Of a stretch of 64,000 nucleotides of DNA, positions 44,781-51,969 are shown in pieces. The position numbers and the translations under genes are program-made. The notes under the pieces are model-generated. The model saw nothing but the letters and a program-made list of their open reading frames with translations, had not been told where the DNA came from and made no database searches. Source of the DNA: VFZP01 sp043755595 (GTDB lineage Bacteria; Acidobacteriota; Terriglobia; Bryobacterales; Bryobacteraceae). Position 1 is the first letter of the stretch. Each line of letters opens with the position of its first letter. The DNA lies in assembly GCA_043755595.1 (NCBI GenBank), contig JAYUSQ010000264.1, positions 1 to 64,000 of the forward strand, written 5' to 3'.

Positions 44781-44791
44781 ACAGCCCCGCT
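44759..44791 (-). terminator. Intrinsic terminator of the VOC gene
   Basis: On the minus strand: AGCGGG plus GCTG pair with CAGC and CCCGCT around a TT loop with a three-base bulge, then a G and seven T. It lies 35 bases after the end of the VOC gene. This is the clearest rho-independent terminator in the window. Confidence 0.8.
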
Positions 44792-44826
44792 ATTAAGACT
44801 CACTCCGTCCAACCGGAGTTGGTCCA

Positions 44827-45180
44827 CTACTTTTGTTTTAGAACCAGCCCGACGACATGTCCTTCCGGATCGGCCAGCATTGCGATAGACACATTCGCGC
44901 CTGGGATTTCCGTGGCCGGCATGACGATCTTTCCGCCGAGATCGGTTGCCTTGGTCAAGGCCACCTGCAGATCCTCCACCTCGACATAGAACGTCTGCAT
45001 CGAAACGCCACCCTGGCCAGTGGCTATGCCGCCTCGGATGCCGCCACCTTCTGGCGCGACATATCCGTACTTCATCGGATTTTCTGCATTAATCTTCCAT
45101 CCAAAGAGCGATCCATAAAAGCGCTGCAGCGCTTCGCCATCTTTTCCTAGGATCTCGAAATGCACTACTGGGTTGGGCAT
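44827..45180 (-). CDS. VOC (glyoxalase/dioxygenase) family protein
   Basis: 117 residues with two beta-alpha-beta-beta-beta modules: VHFEILGKDGEALQRFYGSLFGW and later MQTFYVEVEDLQVALTKATDLGGKIVMPATEIPG, ending FADPEG-like MLADPEGHVVGLVL. This is the small VOC type used in fosfomycin-resistance-like or glyoxalase-like proteins. The first possible metal ligand is His in VVHFEI and the last is not obvious, so the reaction is unknown. It is preceded by AAAAGGAT and followed by a good terminator. Confidence 0.9.
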   Translation of the reverse strand: MPNPVVHFEILGKDGEALQRFYGSLFGWKINAENPMKYGYVAPEGGGIRGGIATGQGGVSMQTFYVEVEDLQVALTKATDLGGKIVMPATEIPGANVSIAMLADPEGHVVGLVLKQK

Positions 45181-45238
45181 GAAAATAACATCCTTTTCTT
45201 GATTACACTTGCGTCTGTTGACACGATTTTGTCCGGCT

Positions 45239-45727
45239 TTAGCGCCTGACGCTAATGCGCGTACCGACTACTTTACCACCAGTTTCAATTATTTTAGTTC
45301 CGTCTGGCAGAAAGATTTCTGTTTCGAAAATACCCGTATAGCTATTGGAGTCGGCGCCCAAATGAATCGCCTCGCGGACCTTTCCGACGCTATCTAACCG
45401 CCGGGTCACCGGATCGACCTGAAGAAACATCAAGGTCATCGCGAATTGGTTCGGCCCGGTCTTTTTCCAATTGCCGTGTCCGTCACTGACGGTGAGCGGA
45501 CCCGGCGTACTGGTGATCGGAGTAAAGTTTGAGGAATCGATATTGACTCCGCCAGCCAGAAAGGTTCGCACGATTCGGAACGGAGTGCCTTCCACGGTCA
45601 GTTCCCAAGTTCCTTCTAAGCGGCTTCCGCCCTCATCGGCGGTAGCGATCGAAGGCTGCGCCCCTTGGACCAGCAACAGCCCGGTTATGGCGAGGAGAGA
45701 GAATATTCGAGTGTTGTCAAAAGCCAT
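45239..45727 (-). CDS. Secreted protein of a local paralogue family, member 1
   Basis: 162 residues with a signal peptide (SLLAITGLLLVQGAQPSIA). The mature part begins LEGTWELTVEGTPFRIVRTFLAGG and continues with SDGHGNWKKTGPNQFAMTLMFLQVDPVTRRLDSVGKVREAI and IFLPDGTKI, ending VVGTRISVRR. The pattern G-T-W, P-F-R-I-x-R-T, GHG-x-W, Q-x-D, sVG-x-v-E and a final K/R-R-I recurs in the genes at 45732 and 47325. The strand pattern suggests a calycin/lipocalin-like beta barrel; that is inference. It lies four bases downstream of member 2. Confidence 0.8.
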   Translation of the reverse strand: MAFDNTRIFSLLAITGLLLVQGAQPSIATADEGGSRLEGTWELTVEGTPFRIVRTFLAGGVNIDSSNFTPITSTPGPLTVSDGHGNWKKTGPNQFAMTLMFLQVDPVTRRLDSVGKVREAIHLGADSNSYTGIFETEIFLPDGTKIIETGGKVVGTRISVRR

Positions 45728-45731
45728 AACA

Positions 45732-46256
45732 TTACCTCGTCGAATGCAGAGCCTCTATTTTGATCCGTTTGCCTACCGTACGGCCTGAATTCGTCAGTAC
45801 CGGAGTGCCATTAGGCCGCGTAATATTCGTCGTGAAGGCGCTCCCATACTCGTCCGGCCGATCCAGAGTGACCACTTCCTCCACGCTACCGACACTATCA
45901 AGGATCTGAAACGTAGCGTTTTTCTGCGGGTCAAGCTGAAAATACTTGACGATTACTTTAATTTGATTGCGACCGGTTCTCACCCAGGTACCGTGCCCAC
46001 CGCTATTGATTAGCGGCCCAGTCGTCGGTGTGAACGGTGGAAACGCATAGGCGTCGATCACGCCGCCGCTCAGGTCGTAAGTTCGTAGGATCCGGAACGG
46101 GGTGCCGGTAATCGAGATATCCCAACTCCCCACAATACCCTTGGAACCCTCGCGATTGTCGTCGTCCGCTTGCAGCCGCGACCACAATCCGACCGCAACC
46201 AAGCCCAAACCTAGCGTTGCCACAATACGGAATTTCATCTGATGTCTGATTTTCAT
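45732..46256 (-). CDS. Secreted protein of a local paralogue family, member 2
   Basis: 174 residues. The start is ATG 46256 behind a strong ribosome site (AAAGGAGGAAAG). The signal peptide is MKFRIVATLGLGLVAVGLWSRLQA. The mature part has IVGSWDISITGTPFRILRTYDLSGG, GGHGTWVRTGRNQIKVIVKYFQLDP and ILDSVGSVEEVVTL, ending TVGKRIKIEALHSTR, clearly homologous to members 1 and 3. It is the first gene of a two-gene transcript with a sigma70-type promoter about 100 bases upstream. The function is unknown. Confidence 0.82.
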   Translation of the reverse strand: MKIRHQMKFRIVATLGLGLVAVGLWSRLQADDDNREGSKGIVGSWDISITGTPFRILRTYDLSGGVIDAYAFPPFTPTTGPLINSGGHGTWVRTGRNQIKVIVKYFQLDPQKNATFQILDSVGSVEEVVTLDRPDEYGSAFTTNITRPNGTPVLTNSGRTVGKRIKIEALHSTR

Positions 46257-46615
46257 CTTTCCTCCTTTTGCTTATCTTCGACGGATCCCGCACCCTCAAC
46301 GAGTTTGATGGCGCCGATGGAAAAACTCTAGAGAAGCCTCCAGATCAATTTCGACAATTATAGTCTAGACCCTAGGAATAAGTCAATGGGTAAAAAAAAA
46401 TAACTACCCAGTTACCGAATTCGATTTAGCAGAACGAACGCTGACTTTAGTCTGCTAACTTACACTTTCTGGCTGGGAGTAAATGGACCGAGCGTGAACC
46501 CTAATGGAAATGTTTGGATGGGAAGAGGATGAGGACGAGAGCCAAAAGACCATCACGACGAAAAGAACGGCGGAACTGTTGAGCAGTCCCGCGGTTTTCA
46601 TCAATCTACTAAACT
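46257..46615. other. AT-rich intergenic region with a promoter
   Basis: 359 bases between member 2 and the DinB gene, markedly richer in A and T than its surroundings (runs such as nine A at 46392-46400). It holds the promoter at 46357-46386. Otherwise I see no gene or RNA. Confidence 0.6.
46357..46386 (-). promoter_or_regulatory. Sigma70-type promoter of the paralogue operon
   Basis: On the minus strand, TTGACT (46386-46381), an 18-base spacer, and a perfect TATAAT (46362-46357). The transcript would start near 46350 with a leader of about 95 bases before ATG 46256. Confidence 0.75.
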
Positions 46616-47092
46616 TTAGATTCCTGGAAAATCCGCCGTCGGCCCATAGATCGAAGGCACTGCCGCTCCCGCCATACGGACATACACCGAGAACTGCCCG
46701 CGGTGATGGACCAAGTCGAACATGTTGGCCCACATCGCGTCGATCCGGCGCATGTCGAAGCCCGCGAAATTCATGATCTGATTTAGATCTTCCACCGGCG
46801 ATGCCGCGATCGCTGCATCGACAGCCGCCGCGTTCGCTTCGAAAGCCGCAATCACCTCCGCCATCGTCGCAGGCGCCGGATTCGCCAGCAGGGCAAAATC
46901 GCCGATTCCGGCAGTCGCCTGCGTGTAAAACCGTTCCTGGTTCGCCAACACGAAGGCCAGCTCTTTGGCTGTCCTCGACTTGGCGTGAGGCTTTAGATCG
47001 GCCTGGTCGGCCGGAAGCGCTTTTAGCAGATTGAGGGTTGTGGCCGATTCTCGTTGATGATTCCGGGCCAACGTATCTTTTTCTGTATTCAC
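46616..47092 (-). CDS. DinB family protein
   Basis: 158 residues, a four-helix bundle of the DinB/YfiT superfamily. The N-terminal HQRESATTLNLLKALPADQADLKPHAKSRTAKELAFVLANQERF and the C-terminal FDMRRIDAMWANMFDLVHHRGQFSVYVRMAG are characteristic, with HHRGQ giving metal-binding histidines. Members include thiol-dependent transferases and metal-binding stress proteins. It breaks the run of secreted-protein genes in this region, and a relation to them is not evident. Confidence 0.9.
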   Translation of the reverse strand: MNTEKDTLARNHQRESATTLNLLKALPADQADLKPHAKSRTAKELAFVLANQERFYTQATAGIGDFALLANPAPATMAEVIAAFEANAAAVDAAIAASPVEDLNQIMNFAGFDMRRIDAMWANMFDLVHHRGQFSVYVRMAGAAVPSIYGPTADFPGI

Positions 47093-47246
47093 TGTCGTTC
47101 TCCTGGCTGTGACGTTTTTGACGAACTTGCCGGCAGACGGACTGGGATTGATCTAAGGAACGTGAACTGTCGCTGCCCTGATCGAAACTCTAGTTGAGCG
47201 AACCGCAAACAGGCCTGCGGCCCGCAGGAGCAAACATGCTGACGCG

Positions 47247-47285
47247 CACGACGGCCGCCCTTTTCGATTCGGGGCGGCCGTCGTG
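47247..47285. terminator. Long perfect hairpin downstream of paralogue member 3
   Basis: CACGACGGCCGCCC (47247-47260) pairs completely with GGGCGGCCGTCGTG (47272-47285): 14 bp with an 11-base loop. It lies 39 bases after the end of the minus-strand gene at 47325. No T tract follows, so it may act as an mRNA 3' stabiliser rather than a terminator. Confidence 0.55.
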
Positions 47286-47324
47286 TATGAGCTGCCGTTA
47301 AGAGGCGTTCTGCGGAGTATGAGC

Positions 47325-47879
47325 CTACTTAATAGGCGCCTCGGGGACGATACGCTTGGCAACCGTTTTGCCAGGGTTGGTCCCAACGACAGTGCCGTTT
47401 GGCAGCGAAATCGTCGTGGCAAATTCGCTAACGTAAGAGTTCCCATCGTCCGAAATCTTAATCGTTTCGCGAACCGTGCCGATCGTGTCGATCACTTGGC
47501 CGAAGCCTGGTGCGGCAAGATACTTCAATTGAAAGTACTGCACCGTCGCGTTGAAGATTGTGTTGCTGGTCCGCTGCCAATCGCCATGACCGCTGCTATT
47601 AATCGCACCGGGCGTAAAAGTGAAAGGAGGGAAAGCATAGGAGTCGACAATGCCAGTGGGAGTCACCGTGCGTAGGATGCGGAAGGGAGTGGGGCTTCCA
47701 TCGGGCAGCGTGATCGAGATGTCCCAAGCGCCTTCCAACCCACGGAATCTGCCCCGTGCTTGAGTTGAAATACCACGCGAGTTTGACTCGGCCTGTACAG
47801 TCCGAAGGCGATCGTCGTGTAAGCCAAGAAATACCACCGCGGCCAGCGCAGTGAGCAAAAGTCCAGTTGTCTTATTCAT
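47325..47879 (-). CDS. Secreted protein of a local paralogue family, member 3
   Basis: 184 residues from ATG 47879, the start that gives a signal peptide (MNKTTGLLLTALAAVVFLGL). The core matches the family: LEGAWDISITLPDGSPTPFRILRTV, SYAFPPFTFTPGAINSSGHGDWQRT, FNATVQYFQLKYLA, IDTIGTVRETIKI, YVSEFATTISLPNGTVVG, ending VAKRIVPEAPIK. It is separated from members 1 and 2 by the DinB gene. The upstream in-frame extension to 47978 is not needed. The function is unknown. Confidence 0.82.
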   Translation of the reverse strand: MNKTTGLLLTALAAVVFLGLHDDRLRTVQAESNSRGISTQARGRFRGLEGAWDISITLPDGSPTPFRILRTVTPTGIVDSYAFPPFTFTPGAINSSGHGDWQRTSNTIFNATVQYFQLKYLAAPGFGQVIDTIGTVRETIKISDDGNSYVSEFATTISLPNGTVVGTNPGKTVAKRIVPEAPIK

Positions 47880-48010
47880 TTTTGGTTCTCTTTTCCGTTC
47901 GTTCTTTATGGCAGCAGCAACCGGGCCGCGACAAGTTCTTTGGGAGAAGTATCGGCGTTCTTCACGCGTCTTCACCAAAGCGGAAGGGCCACGGCGCTAA
48001 CCGCTCGCGT

Positions 48011-48793
48011 CTAGTTCGGAACGTTCGCCTTCACGCGATGAATCGTGAAGTGATAGGTGCCCAGGCAGCCCAGCGGATTCTGGCATCCAGCAGGCAGGGG
48101 ATCGAGAGTGTTGATCGCCGGGAAGTGATTGGTCACATCCAACGATCCCTTGAAGCCGTTGCGGAGGACCTGGACCAAACCATTGGCCCCGACGATCGGG
48201 AAGAAGTGCGGCTGAATATAGCCGATCATGTTGTCGGGATTGGTGGGGTCGAAGTAGGTGACAAAACGCGGGCGAGCTACGCCGACAAAGTTGCCGGGGA
48301 CCTTTCCGTCGCCTTGCAACCACAAGAACGATGCCTGGAAACGCTGACGGCCCGCAATCTGCGGCTGAGTTTTGTCTGGATCGGCAGCCCACGCCCCTTG
48401 CGCTGTCGTGTGAAAGACCGCGATCGAGCCAGCGTCGTTAACGGTAACGGTGTTATCGCTATGCACCGTCGGCATCATCGGAACTTCAGGCGGCAGCGTT
48501 CCCGGAATCGAGCCGCAAGTGCCGCAAATCTGTTGGCAAAAAGCGGCATGACCGGCGTCGTCTCCGACGGCCGGGCACGGGCGCGCCACGCCAAACCAAG
48601 TACCCACAGCGCTCGGATCGGCGGTGTTGCCGCCTTTATTTCTTCCGTTGGCCGCCCGGGCCGCAGCGAAATCATCTTCAACCTGAGCGTGCGCAGTGAC
48701 GCCGGGGCTGGTGAAGCGGCTAAAAATTACCAAGCCTGCTACGGTTCCCATAACCGCTGTCGCGAAGACTGACAGCAACAAAGATCTGTTCAT
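48011..48793 (-). CDS. Secreted hypothetical protein with a cysteine pair region
   Basis: 260 residues with an N-terminal signal or anchor (LLLSVFATAVMGTVAGLVIF). The mature part starts AVGTWFGVARPCPAVGDDAGHAAFCQQICGTCGSIPG, reminiscent of the G-T-W opening of the neighbouring paralogues. It also has strands like TVHSDNTVTVNDAGSIAVFHTTAQGAW and ends CLGTYHFTIHRVKA. I cannot assign a family. Strong expression is suggested by a good promoter (48826-48854) and the ribosome site AAGGAGGA. Confidence 0.72.
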   Translation of the reverse strand: MNRSLLLSVFATAVMGTVAGLVIFSRFTSPGVTAHAQVEDDFAAARAANGRNKGGNTADPSAVGTWFGVARPCPAVGDDAGHAAFCQQICGTCGSIPGTLPPEVPMMPTVHSDNTVTVNDAGSIAVFHTTAQGAWAADPDKTQPQIAGRQRFQASFLWLQGDGKVPGNFVGVARPRFVTYFDPTNPDNMIGYIQPHFFPIVGANGLVQVLRNGFKGSLDVTNHFPAINTLDPLPAGCQNPLGCLGTYHFTIHRVKANVPN

Positions 48794-48825
48794 GAAATTC
48801 TTTCCTCCTTGGAGAGATGCCGACC

Positions 48826-48854
48826 ATACTACCCGACGGCTGTTGGCAAGTCAA
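48826..48854 (-). promoter_or_regulatory. Sigma70-type promoter of the 260-residue secreted protein
   Basis: On the minus strand, TTGACT (48854-48849), a 17-base spacer, TAGTAT (48831-48826). The start of the transcript would be near 48820, 26 bases before ATG 48793, with AAGGAGGA in between. Confidence 0.72.
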
Positions 48855-48965
48855 CGGTTGTCCGGCTTCGCGCAAAAAAAAAATTCGCCGCGCCCGCTTA
48901 AGTGAGCCGATTACGGCAACCAGCCCGCCGGCCGGAGCCAAAATCGGCCGATCGGGATCCTAACG

Positions 48966-48984
48966 GTTTCAAAAGCTTTGAAAC
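48966..48984 (-). terminator. Short hairpin after the FadL-type gene
   Basis: GTTTCAAA (48966-48973) and TTTGAAAC (48977-48984) around a three-base loop, directly after the stop of the minus-strand porin gene. It is AT-rich with no T tract, so it could also be an operator. Confidence 0.4.
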
Positions 48985-48986
48985 AA

Positions 48987-50510
48987 CTATTTGGCCTTGC
49001 GGCTGAAGCTCAAGGAAGTGCCCAGCAGATGGGCGAAATTGCGATACTCGCCGTTCGTGCCTTGAATATTATTGGCCGGCACATTCACCGTGCGGTTCAC
49101 AAACTGCATGGCTTCATAGAAGAAGGTGAACGGAATGCCGAACATGCTCTTCGTCGCCCCAAGCGTAAAACTGTGGCGATTAGAATCGGGGAACAACGGT
49201 CCGACGCTTTTGTCCACCACCGGCGAACGGTCGTAAATGTAGCCGAGCCGCATCGACATGTCGCTCCCCAGTTTCTTCTCCACACCCACATTTGCGATCC
49301 ATGAATTGCGGAAGTCGAAAATCAGACGGCGCTCGGCCGGCGTTCGGACGTCCTTGTTCGTCTCCCGGGTCTTCGTGAAGTTAAGCGGAACGCTGGCGAA
49401 GCGTTTATAATCCTGCATCTTCATGTCGAAGGAAAGTAAGGTGTCCATCGGTCCTCGGCGTGAAACGCCCACTGCGTAAGTGGCCGGAGTCGTGAATGAA
49501 CCGGTGATGTCCTGGTTTGGAAACGCTTTGAATAGTAGATCTTCGCCGACGAATTTTTCCAGCGCATAGCCCGTGCCAAATGCGAAGGACGCCTTTCCTT
49601 TGAGATGATTCGTGACCGCGCTCCGGAACATGAAGCCGAAATTCAACTTGCCATCCGGATGCTTGTACAGGTACCCGAGATTGAAGCCGGGGCTTTGGGC
49701 TGTCCCGGCGATTCGCGACCGTCCCTCCGGTAACAGTCGAGCGATCACGCGCGCGGCCTGCTCCTTGTCCACGCCTGGGAACACTGTCCCGGCAGCCTCG
49801 CGGCCGAACTCCAGGCCATCGTCCAGCGGGTTTAGGATGCTGGATTCGATTAGTAAGTGAGTATGAACCAAAGCTATGCCAACACCTATGCTTGAGTTCT
49901 TCGTCAACTTATACGAAACCGTCGGCTGAAACCAGAAGGATTCCAACTTGGCCCTGGTACCCGCGAAACGTCCGGGGTACTTGGTAAGTGCCGGATCGCT
50001 GTCGTTGAAATTGGTGAAGTTCGCCGCCAGTCCGAATGGAGCGAACAAACCGAAGCCGATCGCCAGCTTATCGGACATCCTCTTGGTTACGTAAAGACTG
50101 CCGACCGGGATGAACTTAGGCTTGATCGAGCCGGAGAATCCCTTCGTAGGCACCTGCTGCCCCGGCGGCGGATCCGACGGGACAAAGCGAAACAGGCCCA
50201 CCACCGCGAGAGTGTGCATCTCGAAGTTCATCCCCTCGGAAAAGGCGATTCCAGCAGGGTTATAGAAGATCGCCGAACCATCGTCGGCCACCGAAGTGAA
50301 CGCATTGCCCATGCCGGCGGCGCGAGCTCCGTTCTCGGCAATGGAGAAGGCGGAGCCATCCACTCGGCCAGTGGAGATCACTAACCAGCCGAACACAGCC
50401 AGCGCGTACGCGCGCGATTTCCAACTTGATTGCAGTAGACCGTACTGAACCGCTTCTCCCCCAAAGGGGCGCAGCTCAGCCTGTCTGCCTCCGAACCGAG
50501 CCAATCTCAT
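48987..50510 (-). CDS. FadL/OmpP1-family outer-membrane transporter
   Basis: About 507 residues. Signal region SYALAVFGWLVISTGRVDG-like (about residues 32-50), then the FadL hallmark SAFSIAENGARAAGMGNAFTSVADDGSAIFYNPAGIAF. The barrel continues with KLAIGFGLFAPFGLAANF and ends with strands for a C-terminal Phe-Ser pair region (SLSFSRKAK). FadL proteins import hydrophobic molecules. I choose ATG 50510 rather than the TTG at 50540, because the TTG lies inside a promoter; the message would then be nearly leaderless. It is divergent from the SGNH-like gene. Confidence 0.9.
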   Translation of the reverse strand: MRLARFGGRQAELRPFGGEAVQYGLLQSSWKSRAYALAVFGWLVISTGRVDGSAFSIAENGARAAGMGNAFTSVADDGSAIFYNPAGIAFSEGMNFEMHTLAVVGLFRFVPSDPPPGQQVPTKGFSGSIKPKFIPVGSLYVTKRMSDKLAIGFGLFAPFGLAANFTNFNDSDPALTKYPGRFAGTRAKLESFWFQPTVSYKLTKNSSIGVGIALVHTHLLIESSILNPLDDGLEFGREAAGTVFPGVDKEQAARVIARLLPEGRSRIAGTAQSPGFNLGYLYKHPDGKLNFGFMFRSAVTNHLKGKASFAFGTGYALEKFVGEDLLFKAFPNQDITGSFTTPATYAVGVSRRGPMDTLLSFDMKMQDYKRFASVPLNFTKTRETNKDVRTPAERRLIFDFRNSWIANVGVEKKLGSDMSMRLGYIYDRSPVVDKSVGPLFPDSNRHSFTLGATKSMFGIPFTFFYEAMQFVNRTVNVPANNIQGTNGEYRNFAHLLGTSLSFSRKAK

Positions 50511-50519
50511 ACTTATGCC

Positions 50520-50547
50520 ATTATCGTTCCCGCTCGCCAAATGTCAA
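50520..50547 (-). promoter_or_regulatory. Sigma70-type promoter of the FadL-type gene
   Basis: On the minus strand, a perfect TTGACA (50547-50542), a 16-base spacer and GATAAT (50525-50520). The start point would be close to ATG 50510. Confidence 0.6.
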
Positions 50548-50649
50548 CCAACTTAAAAAACTTCTTTCGACGAACGCAATGGAAAAAAGGTTCCAGAACT
50601 TGAAAAAAAGTCCTTGTACCTGGACACTGACACCTGTTACTTTGGATTC

Positions 50650-51969
50650 ATGTGTTTTGTAGACCGTAGGCTGACGGTCGGAGGATCGCTGCGGCTTTGG
50701 GGCTCTTGCCTGCGCCTGGTCTCTCTGACAGCGAGCGTGGCCATCTCCGGCTTTGGCCAGTCCACACCCCGCCTCGACACGACGACGTTCGTCGTCGTCG
50801 GTGAAGGCTTGGCCGCCGGGCAAGCCGGCCCTGGACTGAACGAGACTGTCCAGAAGTCAAGCTTTCCGGCTCTGATCGCCAAGCAAATGGGCACTGCCTT
50901 TGCTCAACCGCTCTTGCAGGGCCCAGGTATGCATGAAGTGTTGGGATTCCCTTCTTCTGCCATCAACGCTCCAGGTCTATCGCAGGGAGCCACGCGAGTC
51001 CAGATCAAGGCTACGCCCACTTCAGACGCGTCCCCCCCGCTCTTCATCCTGAATGTTTCCGTTCCCAACGCCAGACTCTCCGACGCCTTGTTGCGCCGCC
51101 CGGCCCTGCCGCTCCTCCAGGAAAACGACCGCCAGCAATCGATCGTGAACCTGATCCTCGGCTTCCCGCAGCTGATCGTTAACAATGATGTGCCGCTGTG
51201 GTCGCAGGCCGAATATGCCGAAGCGATGTTTCCCACTTTGGCGCTGGTCGAGCTAGGCTACTACGAAGCGCTTGAGGCCGCCGTTAAGCAGCAACCCGAT
51301 CTGATTCCTTCCGCCGCCACCTTCCGGGAAGGCTACTCGAACATCGTGAAACGCCTACGCTCCTTGCAATCACAAGTGATCGTGACGACGATTCCGGACC
51401 CGACTGAAACCGGTTTCTTCATCCGCCCTCAGGTCGCGGCCCAATTGACCAGCGCCTCGCAGTTCGTGATCCAGAGCGGATATGGTGTCGGCAACAACGA
51501 TCTGCTTACCATCACGGCGCTCAACGAAATCGGTAACCACTTCGTCCGCCGAAAGATCGAACCGCTCGGCCCTACCCGCATTCTCCGCGCGGCGATGGCC
51601 GACCAAATCCGTACGCGGGTTCGCGCGCTCAACACCGAAATCCAGACCGTTGCTCGCGAGAATGGAGCGATCGTGTACGACTTGGCCGCTTTGTTCACAC
51701 GCATTCGCGCGACCGGCGCGGTAGTAGATGGGCGGCGGATAACCGGTGAATACTTTGGCGGCTTCTATTCCCTCGATGGCTACTATCCCGGCACGGCCGG
51801 CCACGCCTTGATCGCCAATGAACTCCTTGGGTTGATTAACCGGACCTACGGCCGAAGTTTCCCGCTGGTGGACGCGAACGCGATCGCTCGCCTGGACCCC
51901 GTCACCCGCATGGCTCCTCCGCCAGTGGGCCGCCCGTTTACGGCCGCCGAACTGAAGGTGACTGAGTAA
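50650..51969 (+). CDS. SGNH/GDSL-fold protein lacking the recognisable catalytic residues
   Basis: About 439 residues from ATG 50650, with a signal-like N-terminus (LRLVSLTASVAISGFG). The layout is that of a secreted SGNH hydrolase, but each block is altered. Block I reads VVVGEGLAAG (residues 48-57), where GDSxxxG is expected. Block III reads LALVELGYYEALEAA instead of a GxND-containing segment. The last block reads SLDGYYPGTAGHALIAN, where DGxHP is expected. The rest keeps the fold pattern (VIVTTIPDPTETGFF). So it probably binds a ligand without hydrolysis, unless unusual residues substitute. It is divergent from the FadL porin; its stop overlaps the next gene's ATG. Confidence 0.78.
   Translation: MCFVDRRLTVGGSLRLWGSCLRLVSLTASVAISGFGQSTPRLDTTTFVVVGEGLAAGQAGPGLNETVQKSSFPALIAKQMGTAFAQPLLQGPGMHEVLGFPSSAINAPGLSQGATRVQIKATPTSDASPPLFILNVSVPNARLSDALLRRPALPLLQENDRQQSIVNLILGFPQLIVNNDVPLWSQAEYAEAMFPTLALVELGYYEALEAAVKQQPDLIPSAATFREGYSNIVKRLRSLQSQVIVTTIPDPTETGFFIRPQVAAQLTSASQFVIQSGYGVGNNDLLTITALNEIGNHFVRRKIEPLGPTRILRAAMADQIRTRVRALNTEIQTVARENGAIVYDLAALFTRIRATGAVVDGRRITGEYFGGFYSLDGYYPGTAGHALIANELLGLINRTYGRSFPLVDANAIARLDPVTRMAPPPVGRPFTAAELKVTE

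Noticed and set aside
44492..44989. 165-residue plus frame overlapping the recombinase fragment and the VOC gene
   Set aside because: The zinc-ribbon signature is in another frame, and the VOC protein occupies the minus strand.
48874..48883. Run of A on the plus strand (T on the minus strand) as a terminator for the FadL gene
   Set aside because: No convincing hairpin lies just before it, and it is over 100 bases from the gene end.
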